Positions 8,865 through 18,100 are shown, counted from the first letter of the stretch. The stretch: DNA of 52,591 bases from an uncultured Clostridia bacterium (GCA_944391755.1 CALXUT010000008.1:1-52591), one strand, 5' to 3'. The notes: a model not told the origin generated them from the sequence alone. Numbers and translations: made by a program.

Positions 8865-9752
8865 ATGAAATTTAAGGATTATTACAAAGTATTAGAATTA
8901 GAAGATAATAAAGTAACAATAGATGAAATAAAATCAGCATATAGAAAACAAGCAAAAAAATATCATCCAGATGTCAATGTTGGAAGCAAATTGGCAGAAG
9001 AAAGGATTAAAGATATCAATGAGGCATATAGAATCTTAACTATAACGGCCACAAAAAGAAAATATGATAGAAAATGGAACTACAATATTGGATCAAAAAA
9101 GAAAAAAAAAAAACAAAAAACCTCTGGAGAAGTCGCTGGAGAATTCTTTAATATGTTTTTTGGAAATAGTGAAATCAAAGAAGAAATTGCTCAAAGTAAA
9201 TTACCACAAATAAAAGGAGAAAACATAGAAACAGAATTAACGATTTCGATCGAAGAAGGATTTTATGGGGCTGATAAGAAAATCGCTTTAAAAGACTTAG
9301 AAGGAAAAGATAAAATCATAACTATCAAAATACCTGAAGGAATCCAAAATGGAGAAAAAATTAGAATTTTAGGACAAGGAAAAGAAGGAAAAAATGGTGG
9401 AAAAAATGGAGATTTGTATTTAAAAATTAATATAGAAGATGGTAAAAAATACAAATTACAAGGAACAGATTTATACACAACTTTGTTAATCACACCATGG
9501 GAGGCAGCATTAGGAGGAAAAGCAAAAGTGAATTCTATTGATGATACAAAAACACAAGTATTTATACCAAGAGGCATCCAATCAGGAGAAATCATCGAAA
9601 TACCAGAAAAAGGATATAAAACACAAAAAGGTGAGAGAGGTAAGTTAATTGCACAAATAAAAATAGTAGTGCCAGAGAAATTATCAAAAGAGGAAGTAGA
9701 AATATTTAAAAGATTAAAAGAAATATCAAAATTTAATCCAAGAAGAATCTAA
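8865..9752 (+). CDS. DnaJ-family co-chaperone lacking the zinc domain (CbpA-like)
   Basis: Would stimulate an Hsp70 ATPase and deliver substrates. The J-domain is at residues 4-69 with the H-P-D motif (K-Y-H-P-D-V-N). A lysine-rich linker follows (nine Lys within about ten residues, poly-A in the DNA), then two beta-rich substrate-binding domains (D-L-Y-L-K-I-N and W-E-A-A-L-G-G-K). There is no cysteine-rich zinc domain and no Gly/Phe segment, so it is a CbpA-type rather than the main DnaJ; dnaK and grpE are not adjacent. 295 residues, preceded by TTGGAGGATG. Confidence 0.88.
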   Translation: MKFKDYYKVLELEDNKVTIDEIKSAYRKQAKKYHPDVNVGSKLAEERIKDINEAYRILTITATKRKYDRKWNYNIGSKKKKKKQKTSGEVAGEFFNMFFGNSEIKEEIAQSKLPQIKGENIETELTISIEEGFYGADKKIALKDLEGKDKIITIKIPEGIQNGEKIRILGQGKEGKNGGKNGDLYLKINIEDGKKYKLQGTDLYTTLLITPWEAALGGKAKVNSIDDTKTQVFIPRGIQSGEIIEIPEKGYKTQKGERGKLIAQIKIVVPEKLSKEEVEIFKRLKEISKFNPRRI

Positions 9753-9784
9753 TGTTAAAAAATAGCATAAAAACAAGCGTATAG

Positions 9785-9813
9785 TTGACAATTCACGAAA
9801 AACATGGTATAAT
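9785..9813 (+). promoter_or_regulatory. Consensus sigma-A promoter for the VirD4-like unit
   Basis: TTGACA at 9785-9790, exactly 17 bp, then TATAAT at 9808-9813: both hexamers match the consensus. It lies about 70 nt before the first gene and suggests constitutive, strong expression of the three-gene unit. Confidence 0.8.
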
Positions 9814-9882
9814 AAAAAATGTGAGTTCGTAAACATAAGATAAACTATGGATTAAAAATCATAGGAATGAGGTGTAAAAATA

Positions 9883-10398
9883 ATGGATATGTTACAAGGA
9901 AAACATTTTAGTATAGCAGATCCAAAAGGAGTAAACACAGTAATTTATCAAATTAATAAAACAGAGAAAGAGTTTTTGAAAGACTATCCAAAATATACTG
10001 TAGAAAGATTAGACTTTACTGAGGAAATTAGAGGAGAGACGACAAGAAAAACTTTTTATGTTGATGAGCCACAACCAAATGGAAATCAATTAGTCATTTT
10101 GTCATTTGGAAAAGAGAATGTCATCATTAATACAGGAATATTAATTGATGACGAAGTAAAAATTTCAAAGAAACCAACACCATTTAAGTTTAATACTTTA
10201 TATTCAGAAGAAGAACAGGAATTTAAAGATTTTAACTATACACCAAATATGAAAAGAGATATATGTGTTATAGATCCTGAAACTACAGAAGAATTAAGAC
10301 CTAGACTTTATTTTGATGAAAAAGAAAATAAAGTAAAGGGAAAATGTAAATTAAAACCATACAAATCTTATTTCGCGTTTGAAGTAAGAGGAGAGTAA
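9883..10398 (+). CDS. Protein of unknown function upstream of the VirD4-like ATPase
   Basis: Not recognised. 171 residues, soluble, no signal peptide or membrane segment. Mixed alpha/beta character with a central stretch Q-L-V-I-L-S-F-G-K-E-N-V and a single pair of cysteines (C-V-I-D and K-C-K-L-K-P). GAGGTGT precedes the ATG. It is the first gene of a unit with its own consensus promoter, followed after 19 nt by an 83-residue protein and then a VirD4/TraG coupling ATPase. A role as adaptor or substrate of that ATPase is inference from position only. Confidence 0.7.
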   Translation: MDMLQGKHFSIADPKGVNTVIYQINKTEKEFLKDYPKYTVERLDFTEEIRGETTRKTFYVDEPQPNGNQLVILSFGKENVIINTGILIDDEVKISKKPTPFKFNTLYSEEEQEFKDFNYTPNMKRDICVIDPETTEELRPRLYFDEKENKVKGKCKLKPYKSYFAFEVRGE

Positions 10399-10417
10399 TA
10401 TAAGGAGGCAATTTACT

Positions 10418-10669
10418 ATGGTAAATAACACAGTAAATGGAAAGAAAATAGGGCATGCAGCAGGACTTAATGATATAACAGTACTTAATGTCATGCAGGC
10501 TGAAAAAGAGGATAAAGAACTAACTGCAAAAAATCCAACTTCTAGAAAAGTAATGGAACAATTAATGCATGCAGGAGAATTTGTATCTATTAAAGCATAT
10601 CCAGGAGGAAATCCAAATAAAGTAAAATCTACAAAGAAAGTAGAGCAAAATGAAGATTTAACACACTAA
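10418..10669 (+). CDS. Small protein of unknown function upstream of the VirD4-like ATPase
   Basis: Not recognised. 83 residues, basic and hydrophilic, no membrane segment. It contains G-H-A-A-G-L-N-D-I-T-V-L-N-V-M-Q-A-E and a lysine-rich tail (N-K-V-K-S-T-K-K-V-E). AAGGAGG lies 9 nt before the ATG. It sits 22 nt before the coupling ATPase gene. The size, charge and position are compatible with a DNA-binding or substrate-adaptor protein, but nothing in the sequence proves this. Confidence 0.7.
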   Translation: MVNNTVNGKKIGHAAGLNDITVLNVMQAEKEDKELTAKNPTSRKVMEQLMHAGEFVSIKAYPGGNPNKVKSTKKVEQNEDLTH

Positions 10670-10691
10670 ACCAAAGAGAAGGTGATTACAT

Positions 10692-12731
10692 ATGAATTAC
10701 AAAGTTGAAGGGGCTTTAAGGAGAAATAAAAAATATTTTATCATTTTTGCAATACTATGGTTGTTTATAGCCATAGTATTAATCGTGCCTATCACTTTAG
10801 GATATAATACAGCTATAACACAAAGTGGAACAGAAGGAATTAGTGTATTTGTAGAAGGAATCCAAAATCCATTTAAAGGATTTGGCGATATTATATCAAA
10901 AGGATTAATGGGATCATATTTAAAGACATTAGGTGGATTTACAATCATATTCGCTATATTCTTTATTATTGGTGTTGCAAGATCAGCTCCTAAAAACGAG
11001 TATACAGATTTTGAACATGGATCAAGTGACTGGAGTAAAAATGGAGAGCAATATCAAGTATTAAGTAATAAAAAAGGTATTATACTAGCAGAAGGAAATT
11101 ATTTACCAGTAGATAAAAGAGGAAATATCAATGTATTGGTAGTCGGAGGTTCTGGATCTGGTAAATCAGCTTCATATTCAATACCAAATGCATTTCAACA
11201 ATTAGGTTCTTATGTATTTACAGATCCTAAAGGTGAATTATATGATAAAACAGCAGGATATTTAAAGGCAAATGGATATGAAATAAAAGTTTTAAATTTA
11301 GTAAGACCAGAATTTAGTGATGGATATAATCCTTTAATGCATATATCCTCAGAAATAGATGTAGATGTTATAGCAAATACAATAGTTAAAGGACAAAAAG
11401 TAGAAGGTAGTGGTTCAGATCCATTCTGGGATGACTCAGCAGAAATGTTATTAAAAGCATTAATATACTATTTGATGGCTACAAGACCAGAAGAAGAACA
11501 GAATTTAGCAAGTTGTGCTGAATTAGTAAGAGCTGCAAATTCAAATGGCGGGAACAACTTACTTACAGAATTAATAAGCAAACTTCCATATGACCATCCA
11601 GCAAGAATGAATTATAAATCAATTGAAATTGCACCAGAAAAAACATATAGTTCTATATTAAGTACACTACAATCTAAACTAGGTAAATTTGATTCAAAAG
11701 AAATTGCAGAAGTAACATCAACAGATACAATAAATTTCCAAGAAATAGGAAGCAAAAAAACAGCAGTATATGTAATATCATCAGATACACATACAGCTTA
11801 TGACTTCTTATTAACAATATTTTTTGCACAGATGATACAACAATTGTATGATTTTGCAGACCAAAATGGTGGAGCTTTAAAAGTTCCTACATATTTTATA
11901 CTAGACGAGTTTGCAAATATAGGAAAAGTACCTGATTTTGACAAAAAAATATCAACATCAAGAAGTAGAAAAATTTCATTTAGTGTAATATTGCAGAACT
12001 TAGATCAATTGGAAGCTGTTTACGAGAAATCTTATGAAACCATTATTGGTAACTGTGATACACATGTGTTTTTAGGAAGTAACTCTTATAAAACAGTAGA
12101 ATATTTTTCAAAAGCATTGGGAGAAAAAACAATTGAAAGAGATAGTATTTCTATTAATAGAGATAGACAATATTTCAAAACAGGTCAAAGTACATCTGAC
12201 CAAGTAATGGCAAGAGCATTGATGACACCAGATGAGCTAAGAAGAATGGATAATGACCTATGTATTATATTTGAAAAAGGAATAAAACCAGTAAAAGCAA
12301 ATAAATTCTATTATTTTAAAAATAGAAAAATGGCAGATACGTTAAGTAGATATCAAATTAGTCATAATGATGACCGTGGACTTGATAGAGGTAATTGGAG
12401 AAAGTTCAATCCATATAATCCTTGGACAGAAGATAAATCTGATAAAGAGGTTCAAAATTTAAAAGTAGAATCTTTAGATGATTTGTTTGATGATGAACCT
12501 AAAAAAGAAAATGAAGCAGCAAAAGAGCCTGTAAAAGTTGCACAAGAAAGTGAGAAAAATGCAGGACCTCAACCAATAGATAATTTATTTGAGGATGTTC
12601 CAACAAATAATGTTAAACAAGGAATAAATTCTGAACCACAATCAGATGCAGAAGAAAGCTATGATTTGCAAAAAGAATTGGAAGCAAAATTTGATGAATT
12701 GTTTGGTTCAATAGATGATGATAATAAATAA
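10692..12731 (+). CDS. VirD4/TraG-type IV coupling ATPase
   Basis: Hexameric ATPase family that brings substrates to type IV secretion channels. 679 residues. Two N-terminal membrane helices (about 14-36 and 80-96) flank a short external loop. Walker A G-G-S-G-S-G-K-S is at 152-159, followed by F-T-D-P-K-G-E-L-Y, a TraG hallmark; Walker B F-I-L-D-E-F-A-N-I-G is near 403; the C-terminal ATPase part has C-D-T-H-V-F-L-G-S-N. The last 120 residues are acidic and hold a degenerate repeat (L-D-D-L-F-D-D-E-P, I-D-N-L-F-E-D-V-P, F-D-E-L-F-G-S). No relaxase, VirB4 or pilus gene is nearby. A strong terminator follows. Confidence 0.92.
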   Translation: MNYKVEGALRRNKKYFIIFAILWLFIAIVLIVPITLGYNTAITQSGTEGISVFVEGIQNPFKGFGDIISKGLMGSYLKTLGGFTIIFAIFFIIGVARSAPKNEYTDFEHGSSDWSKNGEQYQVLSNKKGIILAEGNYLPVDKRGNINVLVVGGSGSGKSASYSIPNAFQQLGSYVFTDPKGELYDKTAGYLKANGYEIKVLNLVRPEFSDGYNPLMHISSEIDVDVIANTIVKGQKVEGSGSDPFWDDSAEMLLKALIYYLMATRPEEEQNLASCAELVRAANSNGGNNLLTELISKLPYDHPARMNYKSIEIAPEKTYSSILSTLQSKLGKFDSKEIAEVTSTDTINFQEIGSKKTAVYVISSDTHTAYDFLLTIFFAQMIQQLYDFADQNGGALKVPTYFILDEFANIGKVPDFDKKISTSRSRKISFSVILQNLDQLEAVYEKSYETIIGNCDTHVFLGSNSYKTVEYFSKALGEKTIERDSISINRDRQYFKTGQSTSDQVMARALMTPDELRRMDNDLCIIFEKGIKPVKANKFYYFKNRKMADTLSRYQISHNDDRGLDRGNWRKFNPYNPWTEDKSDKEVQNLKVESLDDLFDDEPKKENEAAKEPVKVAQESEKNAGPQPIDNLFEDVPTNNVKQGINSEPQSDAEESYDLQKELEAKFDELFGSIDDDNK

Positions 12732-12737
12732 AAATAT

Positions 12738-12762
12738 AAGGCACACTGAAAGGTGTGCCTTT
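12738..12762 (+). terminator. Terminator after the VirD4-like gene
   Basis: Perfect 9-bp stem AAGGCACAC / GTGTGCCTT, 7-nt loop, followed by TTGTTTT. Confidence 0.8.
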
Positions 12763-12813
12763 GTTTTATCCATTAATTACAGCAAAAGCCGAAAAAACTT
12801 TCGCAAAAATATC

Positions 12814-12842
12814 TTGAAAAAATTCCCTAAATGTTATAAAAT
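12814..12842 (+). promoter_or_regulatory. Putative sigma-A promoter for the YhaO/YhaN-like pair
   Basis: TTGAAA, 17-bp spacer, TAAAAT, about 50 nt ahead of the first gene. Confidence 0.5.
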
Positions 12843-12894
12843 AAAACACACAATCATTGTAAAACAAATATAAATTTGTTAGAAAGGAATAGAT

Positions 12895-13965
12895 ATGAGA
12901 TTTGTACATATAGCGGACATGCATTTTGATTCACCATTTACAACATTATCTGATAAAGGTAATTTGGGTGAAAAAAGAAGAATAGAGCAAAGAAATATTT
13001 TTAAAAAAGTTATACAATATATCAAAAGAAATCATATAGAATATTTATTTATATCAGGAGATTTATATGAACATCAATATGTAAGAAAATCAACAATAGA
13101 ATTTATTAATAATCTATTTAAAGAAATAGAAGATACACATATTTTCATAGCTCCAGGAAATCATGATCCTAACTTAAAAAAATCATATTATAGTACATAT
13201 AATTGGAACAAAAATGTACATATTTTTCATTCAGATTTAGAAAGAATTCAATTAGATGATTTAGATATATATGGGTATGGATTTAGTGATTTTTATTGTC
13301 CAGAAGTGAATTTAAAAAATCTAGAGATAGAAAATCCAAATAAAATAAATGTTCTTATCATACATGGAACATTAGATGGTTCAAGCATGGAAGAAAGACA
13401 ATATAATCCCATTAGCAAAAAAGTATTAGAGGAAAAAGGATTTGATTATGTAGCATTAGGACATATTCACAAAAATAATTTTACGCAAGATGGTAAAATC
13501 ATTTATCCTGGTTCAACAATATCACTAGGATTTGATGAATTAGGCGAACATGGAATGGTTACAGGTGAAATAAAAAAAGATGGAAATCATTTAGAATATA
13601 TCAAATTAGATGATACAGAATTTATAGAAAAAGAATTAGAATGTAATTTAATCCAATCGGTTGAAGAATTAGTTGAAAAAATAAATAGTATAAAAATAGA
13701 TGAAAATAAATTATACAAAATTATATTAACAGGAAAAAGAAATTTTGAAATCAATTTATATGACTTATATAAATATGAATTAAATGACAGAATTATTAAA
13801 TTAAAAGATAAAACAAAACCAAATTATGATTTAGAAAAAATAGCAAGAGAACATACATTAAGAGGATTATTTGTAAAAGAGATTCTGGAAGAAATGAAAA
13901 ATCAAGACTATGATGAAGAAACAATAGGAAAAGCATTAGAAGTAGGAATGGAAATACTAGAATAA
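12895..13965 (+). CDS. DNA repair metallophosphoesterase, YhaO/SbcD-like
   Basis: Calcineurin-like nuclease that pairs with an SMC-like ATPase in DNA end processing. 356 residues. Metal-binding motifs are all present: I-A-D-M-H-F-D (D-x-H), S-G-D-L-Y-E, P-G-N-H-D-P (G-N-H-D), I-H-G-T and L-G-H-I-H. The opening F-V-H-I-A-D-M-H-F-D-S-P-F resembles YhaO more than SbcD. The C-terminal region would bind the partner. The RBS is GAAAGGA. The partner ATPase gene begins 13 nt downstream but is interrupted (see next entry). Confidence 0.88.
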   Translation: MRFVHIADMHFDSPFTTLSDKGNLGEKRRIEQRNIFKKVIQYIKRNHIEYLFISGDLYEHQYVRKSTIEFINNLFKEIEDTHIFIAPGNHDPNLKKSYYSTYNWNKNVHIFHSDLERIQLDDLDIYGYGFSDFYCPEVNLKNLEIENPNKINVLIIHGTLDGSSMEERQYNPISKKVLEEKGFDYVALGHIHKNNFTQDGKIIYPGSTISLGFDELGEHGMVTGEIKKDGNHLEYIKLDDTEFIEKELECNLIQSVEELVEKINSIKIDENKLYKIILTGKRNFEINLYDLYKYELNDRIIKLKDKTKPNYDLEKIAREHTLRGLFVKEILEEMKNQDYDEETIGKALEVGMEILE

Positions 13966-13978
13966 TGGAGGGATTTAT

Positions 13979-15931
13979 TTGAAAATAAATAAAATAAAAA
14001 TAAATTCATATGGTAAACTAAAAAATACAGAAATGAAATTAAAAAATAATTTAAATATTATTTATGGGAAAAATGAAAGTGGAAAATCAACATTATTAAA
14101 ATTTATATTAAATATTTTTTATGGTACATCCAAAAATAAAAAAGGAAAAGAATATTCTGATTTTGAAAAATATAAACCATGGAATTCAGAAGAATTTTCA
14201 GGTAAATTATCTTATGAATTAGATAATAAAAATAAATATGAAATATTTAGAGAATTTAATAAAAAAAATCCAATTATATATAATGAAAAAGGAGAAGATA
14301 TTTCAAAAGAATTTAATATTGATAAAAATAAAGGTAGTGAATTCTTTTTTGAACAAACACAAATTAATGAAGAAATGTTTCTTGCGACATCAGTTGCAAT
14401 GCAACAAGAGGTAAAAATTGGAAAAGATACGCAAGGGGTACTAATACAGAGGATATCAAACCTCTTAGGGACAGGTGAAGATACCATTTCATATAAAAAG
14501 GCAGTTGAAAAAATTAATAAAAAACAATTAGATGAAATTGGAACAGAAAGAAGTAGAGAAAAACCAATCAATATTATTGAAAAAAATATTCAAAAAAATA
14601 AAGAAAAAATATCAGAATTAAAAAATTTTGAAAATATTAAATATGAAATTGAACAAGAAAAAAATAATTTGAAAAATAAATTAGAAAAAAATAATATAAA
14701 AAATAATTTATTAAAAGAAATAAAAAAAATAAAAGAAAAAAATAATTTGGAAAATGAAAAAATAAAAATAAAAGAAAATATAATAAAAGAAAATATTGAA
14801 AAAATAAAAAATATTAAAAATAATATCTCGGAAAATAACGAAAAATATTTAGAAAAAGAAAATGATAATGGTGGCATAGATAAAAAATATGAAAAAAATA
14901 AATTAAAAAATAAAATAATAATAGGATTTATTTTGTTAGCAATTATCAATGTTTTGTGGATATTATATATGCCAAAAATAATAGAAAATCAAATTGTCCG
15001 ATTTGGAATTTTAATTACTTTTATTATTTATTTTATTTTTTCAATTATCTAAAAAAATAAATTAGCAAATAAAATAAAAAATATAGAAAAAAATAAAAAA
15101 ATAGAATTAGAAAAAATAAATTCAGAAAAAAATAATTTGGAAAATGAGAAAAAAATATTAGAAAAAAATTCGGAAGAATTAAATGAAGAAATAAATAAAA
15201 TAAAAATAGAAAATAATTTTATTTATAATTTAGACAAACAAAAAATAATAAATCATTATTTAGCAAATATGAGTGAATATGAAATTAATCAATTATTTAA
15301 TTCTGAGAAAATTGATGATGAAATAAATTTACTAGAAAATGAAATTAGTAATCAAAAAATAGAATTTAATAAATTAGAATTAAAAAAAGATAATATAGAT
15401 CCTCAATTAGAAAATTTAACTAATTTAGAAGAAGAATTATCAGTTTTAGAAGAACAATATCATGCTTTACAAAAAAATAATGAAAGTATAGAATTAGCCA
15501 AAAAATTGTTAGAAAAAGCATATGAAAAAATGAAAAATAGCCTTAGTCCCATATTTACCGAAAAATTATCTAAAAATATATCGAAAATAACGAGAGGAAA
15601 ATATACAAATTTATATTTTAGTGATGAACAAGGTTTAACAGTCGAATTAGATAGTGGAAATTATGTTCCAGCAGAAAGATTGAGTATTGGAACAATTGAT
15701 CAATTGTATTTGTCTTTAAGACTTGCTATGTTAGATGATATTTCTAAAGAAAAAGTGCCTTTGATTTTAGATGAGACTTTTGCCTATTATGATAATGATC
15801 GATTAAAGAATATTTTAGTATATTTGACTACAGAATTTAAAGATAGACAAATCATCATTTTTACCTGTACAAATCGAGAAAAAGATATACTAAAAAGATT
15901 AAGCATAGATTATAATTACATGGAATTATAA
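13979..15931 (+). pseudogene. YhaN/SbcC-like SMC-type ATPase, interrupted by an in-frame stop
   Basis: The gene starts at TTG 13979 (RBS GGAGGGA). The first part (to 15052, 357 residues) holds Walker A (Y-G-K-N-E-S-G-K-S-T-L-L), a Lys/Asn/Glu-rich coiled coil and two membrane helices (about residues 309-329 and 340-357). A TAA at 15050-15052 follows directly. The same frame stays open from 15053 to 15931, encoding the second coiled-coil arm, the ABC signature region (L-S-I-G-T-I-D-Q-L-Y-L-S-L-R) and Walker B (V-P-L-I-L-D-E-T-F-A). Without the TAA the protein would be 650 residues. YhaN proteins carry a membrane hairpin in the same place. Either a one-base nonsense mutation, a sequencing error, or a two-chain protein. 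If translated separately, the second part has only weak TTG starts such as 15137. Confidence 0.82.
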
Positions 15932-15956
15932 GTAGTGCAATAATAATTTTATATAC

Positions 15957-16042
15957 AAAAAGAAATATAACTATTAAATAGGGCAAGACCCATAGGAAGA
16001 CCCCAGCTATGTTTTGCCCATGAAATAGTTATATTTCTTTTT
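15957..16042 (+). repeat. Structured hairpin element, copy 1
   Basis: An 18-bp perfect outer stem (15957-15974 with 16025-16042), a small internal loop, an inner stem GGGCAA/TTGCCC, and an apical core containing ATAGGAAGACC followed by CCAGCTATG. A T-run closes the 3' side, so it can also terminate transcription after the YhaN-like gene. Copies 2 and 3 share the core but have different stem sequences that still pair. Confidence 0.8.
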
Positions 16043-16067
16043 TAAGATATTATATAAGTTAATGTAC

Positions 16068-16096
16068 TTGAAAAAGGAAGAAATGTATAGTATAAT
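16068..16096 (+). promoter_or_regulatory. Sigma-A-type promoter for prfA
   Basis: TTGAAA, 17-bp spacer, consensus TATAAT at 16091-16096, 39 nt before the prfA start. Confidence 0.65.
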
Positions 16097-16135
16097 AGTA
16101 ATGTTAAAATTAGGAAAAAAGATAGGAGAATATTT

Positions 16136-17197
16136 ATGTTTGAAAAACTAGAGGCAGTAGAAGCAAGATATGAAGAATTAACAAAAATGATAAGTGATCC
16201 AGAAATCATTGCTAATCACACTGAATGGCAAAAATTGATTAAAGAACACAGTTCGATAGAAGAAGTTGTACAAAAATTTAGAGAATATAAAAAAGAATTG
16301 CAAAGAATGGAAGATGCAAAAGAAATGATGGAAGATAAAGAATTAAAAGAATTAGCTGAGGTAGATTATCTTGAAGCTAAAGAAAAACTTCCACATATTG
16401 AAGAAGAATTAAAATCACTATTAATACCAAAAGATCCAAATGATGATAAAAACATTATTTGTGAAATTCGTGGAGGTGCTGGAGGAGAAGAAGCAGCATT
16501 ATTTGCAGGAACATTATTTAGAATGTATTCTATGTATGCAGAAAGAAAACATTGGAAAATTGAAATATTAAATGAGAATGAAACAGAATTAGGGGGATAT
16601 AAAGAAATATCATTTATGATTACTGGAAAAGGTGCCTATAGCAGACTAAAATTTGAGAGTGGCGTTCATAGAGTGCAAAGAGTTCCAGATACCGAAAGTA
16701 GTGGTAGAATACATACATCAACTGCTACGGTTGCAGTACTTCCAGTAGTCGAAGATGTAGAAATAGAAATCAATCCAGCAGATATAAAAATGGAAGCATT
16801 TAGCGCTTCAGGAGCAGCAGGACAACATATCAATAAAACTTCATCAGCCGTAAGACTTATCCATGAACCAACAGGGATTGTAGTAGAATGTCAAACAGAA
16901 AGATCACAATTACAAAACAGAGAATATGCAATGAAAATGTTACGATCAAGATTATATAATATAGAAAAAGAAAAGCAAGATTCAGAAATTGCCAATGCAA
17001 GAAAAAGTCAAGTTGGTAGTGGAGATAGAAGTGAAAAAATTCGTACTTATAATTATCCTCAAGGTCGTATAACAGACCATAGAATTGGAATGAGTATCTA
17101 TCAAATGGAAAATTTCCTAAATGGAGATTTAGATGAAATGATTGACAATTTAATAGCAGCAGATAGAGCAGAAAGACTAAAAGGTGAAGAAGAATAA
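16136..17197 (+). CDS. prfA: Peptide chain release factor 1
   Basis: Reads UAA and UAG and triggers peptide release. 353 residues, normal length. The codon-recognition region [15 protein letters not shown] is the RF1 type (P-x-T). The peptidyl-transferase motif, normally G-G-Q, reads A-G-Q here: [11 protein letters not shown] at residues 225-235, with Ala228 encoded by GCA at 16817-16819. Everything around it ([20 protein letters not shown]) is typical, so the identity is not in doubt; the activity of the altered motif is. The RBS is GATAGGAGA. Confidence 0.95.
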   Translation: MFEKLEAVEARYEELTKMISDPEIIANHTEWQKLIKEHSSIEEVVQKFREYKKELQRMEDAKEMMEDKELKELAEVDYLEAKEKLPHIEEELKSLLIPKDPNDDKNIICEIRGGAGGEEAALFAGTLFRMYSMYAERKHWKIEILNENETELGGYKEISFMITGKGAYSRLKFESGVHRVQRVPDTESSGRIHTSTATVAVLPVVEDVEIEINPADIKMEAFSASGAAGQHINKTSSAVRLIHEPTGIVVECQTERSQLQNREYAMKMLRSRLYNIEKEKQDSEIANARKSQVGSGDRSEKIRTYNYPQGRITDHRIGMSIYQMENFLNGDLDEMIDNLIAADRAERLKGEEE

Positions 17198-17259
17198 TGT
17201 ATAAAAATACTCTTTTAAAATATATTTATATAAATATGTTTTAAAGGAGTTTTTATTTT

Positions 17260-18009
17260 ATGCAAGATATATTAAATACAACAGTTTTAGGCGTGTTTTT
17301 TGGAACAATAGGAACAACAATTGGAGGTCTTATCGGCTGTTTTATAAAAAATCATTCTAATAAATTTTTAAGTTTTATCTTATCATTTGCAGCAGGATTA
17401 ATGATGGCAGTAGTTTGCTTTGATTTAATACCAGAAGCATTAAGTATTAGTAAATTATCAGAAACACTTATAGGGATACTCATTGGAATTGTAGTCATGA
17501 TTTTTTGTGATGTAATCGTGGATAAAAAATTTAAAACAAAAAAATATAATGAAGATGTAAAAAGTAACCTTTTAAAAACAGGAATCATTGTCAGTATAGG
17601 GCTTGCCATACATAATGTTCCAGAAGGGTTGGCAATAGGTTCTGGATTTGATGCTTCTGTAAGTTTGGGATTTTCTCTTGCTCTGGCAATTTGTTTACAT
17701 GATATACCAGAAGGAATATCCATGGCAATTCCTATGAAAAGTGGGGGAATGAAAATATATAAAATCATGACATATGTAATCTTATCTGGACTAGCAACAG
17801 GTGCTGGAGCTTTAATAGGAGCCATCATTGGAAAAGTATCAGAAGAGATAATTGCAATATGTTTAAGTTTTGCAGCAGGAGCAATGTTATATATTGTTTC
17901 AGGAGAATTAATTCCTGAATCAAATAAATTGTATAAAGGGAGAATATCTGCATTAGGCAATATGATAGGATTTATAATAGGAATATTTGTAACTGTAGTA
18001 GCAGTTTAA
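17260..18009 (+). CDS. ZIP-family metal (zinc) transporter
   Basis: Probably imports Zn2+ or a related divalent metal. 249 residues with about eight membrane helices. Helix IV has the ZIP signature H-N-V-P-E-G-L-A-I-G, and helix V has L-H-D-I-P-E-G-I-S-M; the His and Glu residues of both form the binuclear metal site. The histidine loop between helices III and IV is short. AAGGAGT lies 10 nt upstream. The last 45 bases of the gene resemble a second copy found after the next gene (see repeat entries). Confidence 0.92.
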   Translation: MQDILNTTVLGVFFGTIGTTIGGLIGCFIKNHSNKFLSFILSFAAGLMMAVVCFDLIPEALSISKLSETLIGILIGIVVMIFCDVIVDKKFKTKKYNEDVKSNLLKTGIIVSIGLAIHNVPEGLAIGSGFDASVSLGFSLALAICLHDIPEGISMAIPMKSGGMKIYKIMTYVILSGLATGAGALIGAIIGKVSEEIIAICLSFAAGAMLYIVSGELIPESNKLYKGRISALGNMIGFIIGIFVTVVAV

Positions 18010-18010
18010 A
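17966..18010 (+). repeat. Direct repeat flanking the AAA/DUF4143 gene, left copy
   Basis: This is the 3' end of the ZIP gene. It shares AGGAATATTTGTAACTGTA and an AGGATT start with the right copy at 19454-19493, in the same order and spacing. Confidence 0.7.
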
Positions 18011-18023
18011 ATACGAATAGAAA

Positions 18024-18041
18024 TTTGTGAAATTTCACAAA
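18024..18041. promoter_or_regulatory. Perfect palindrome upstream of the AAA/DUF4143 gene
   Basis: TTTGTGAAATTTCACAAA is an exact 18-bp inverted repeat. Related half-sites (GGAATTTTGTGA) recur at 18051-18062 and 18083-18094. Together they look like an operator array. Confidence 0.6.
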
Positions 18042-18070
18042 AAAATAAATGGAATTTTGTGAATAATCTG

Positions 18071-18100
18071 TTGAATATATATGGAATTTTGTGATATAAT
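18071..18100 (+). promoter_or_regulatory. Promoter of the AAA/DUF4143 gene with an overlapping operator-like site
   Basis: TTGAAT (18071-18076), 18-bp spacer and consensus TATAAT (18095-18100). The third copy of GGAATTTTGTGA fills the spacer, a position where a bound protein would block transcription. Confidence 0.55.

Noticed and set aside
15957..16042. Hairpin copies considered as plain rho-independent terminators
   Set aside because: Termination may be one role of copies 1 and 3, but a conserved apical core and an internal loop in the same place in all copies, and a copy with no T-run, need more explanation.
17352..17960. 202-residue ORF antisense to the ZIP transporter gene
   Set aside because: Shadow of a conserved membrane protein gene in AT-rich DNA; no RBS and no plausible domain.
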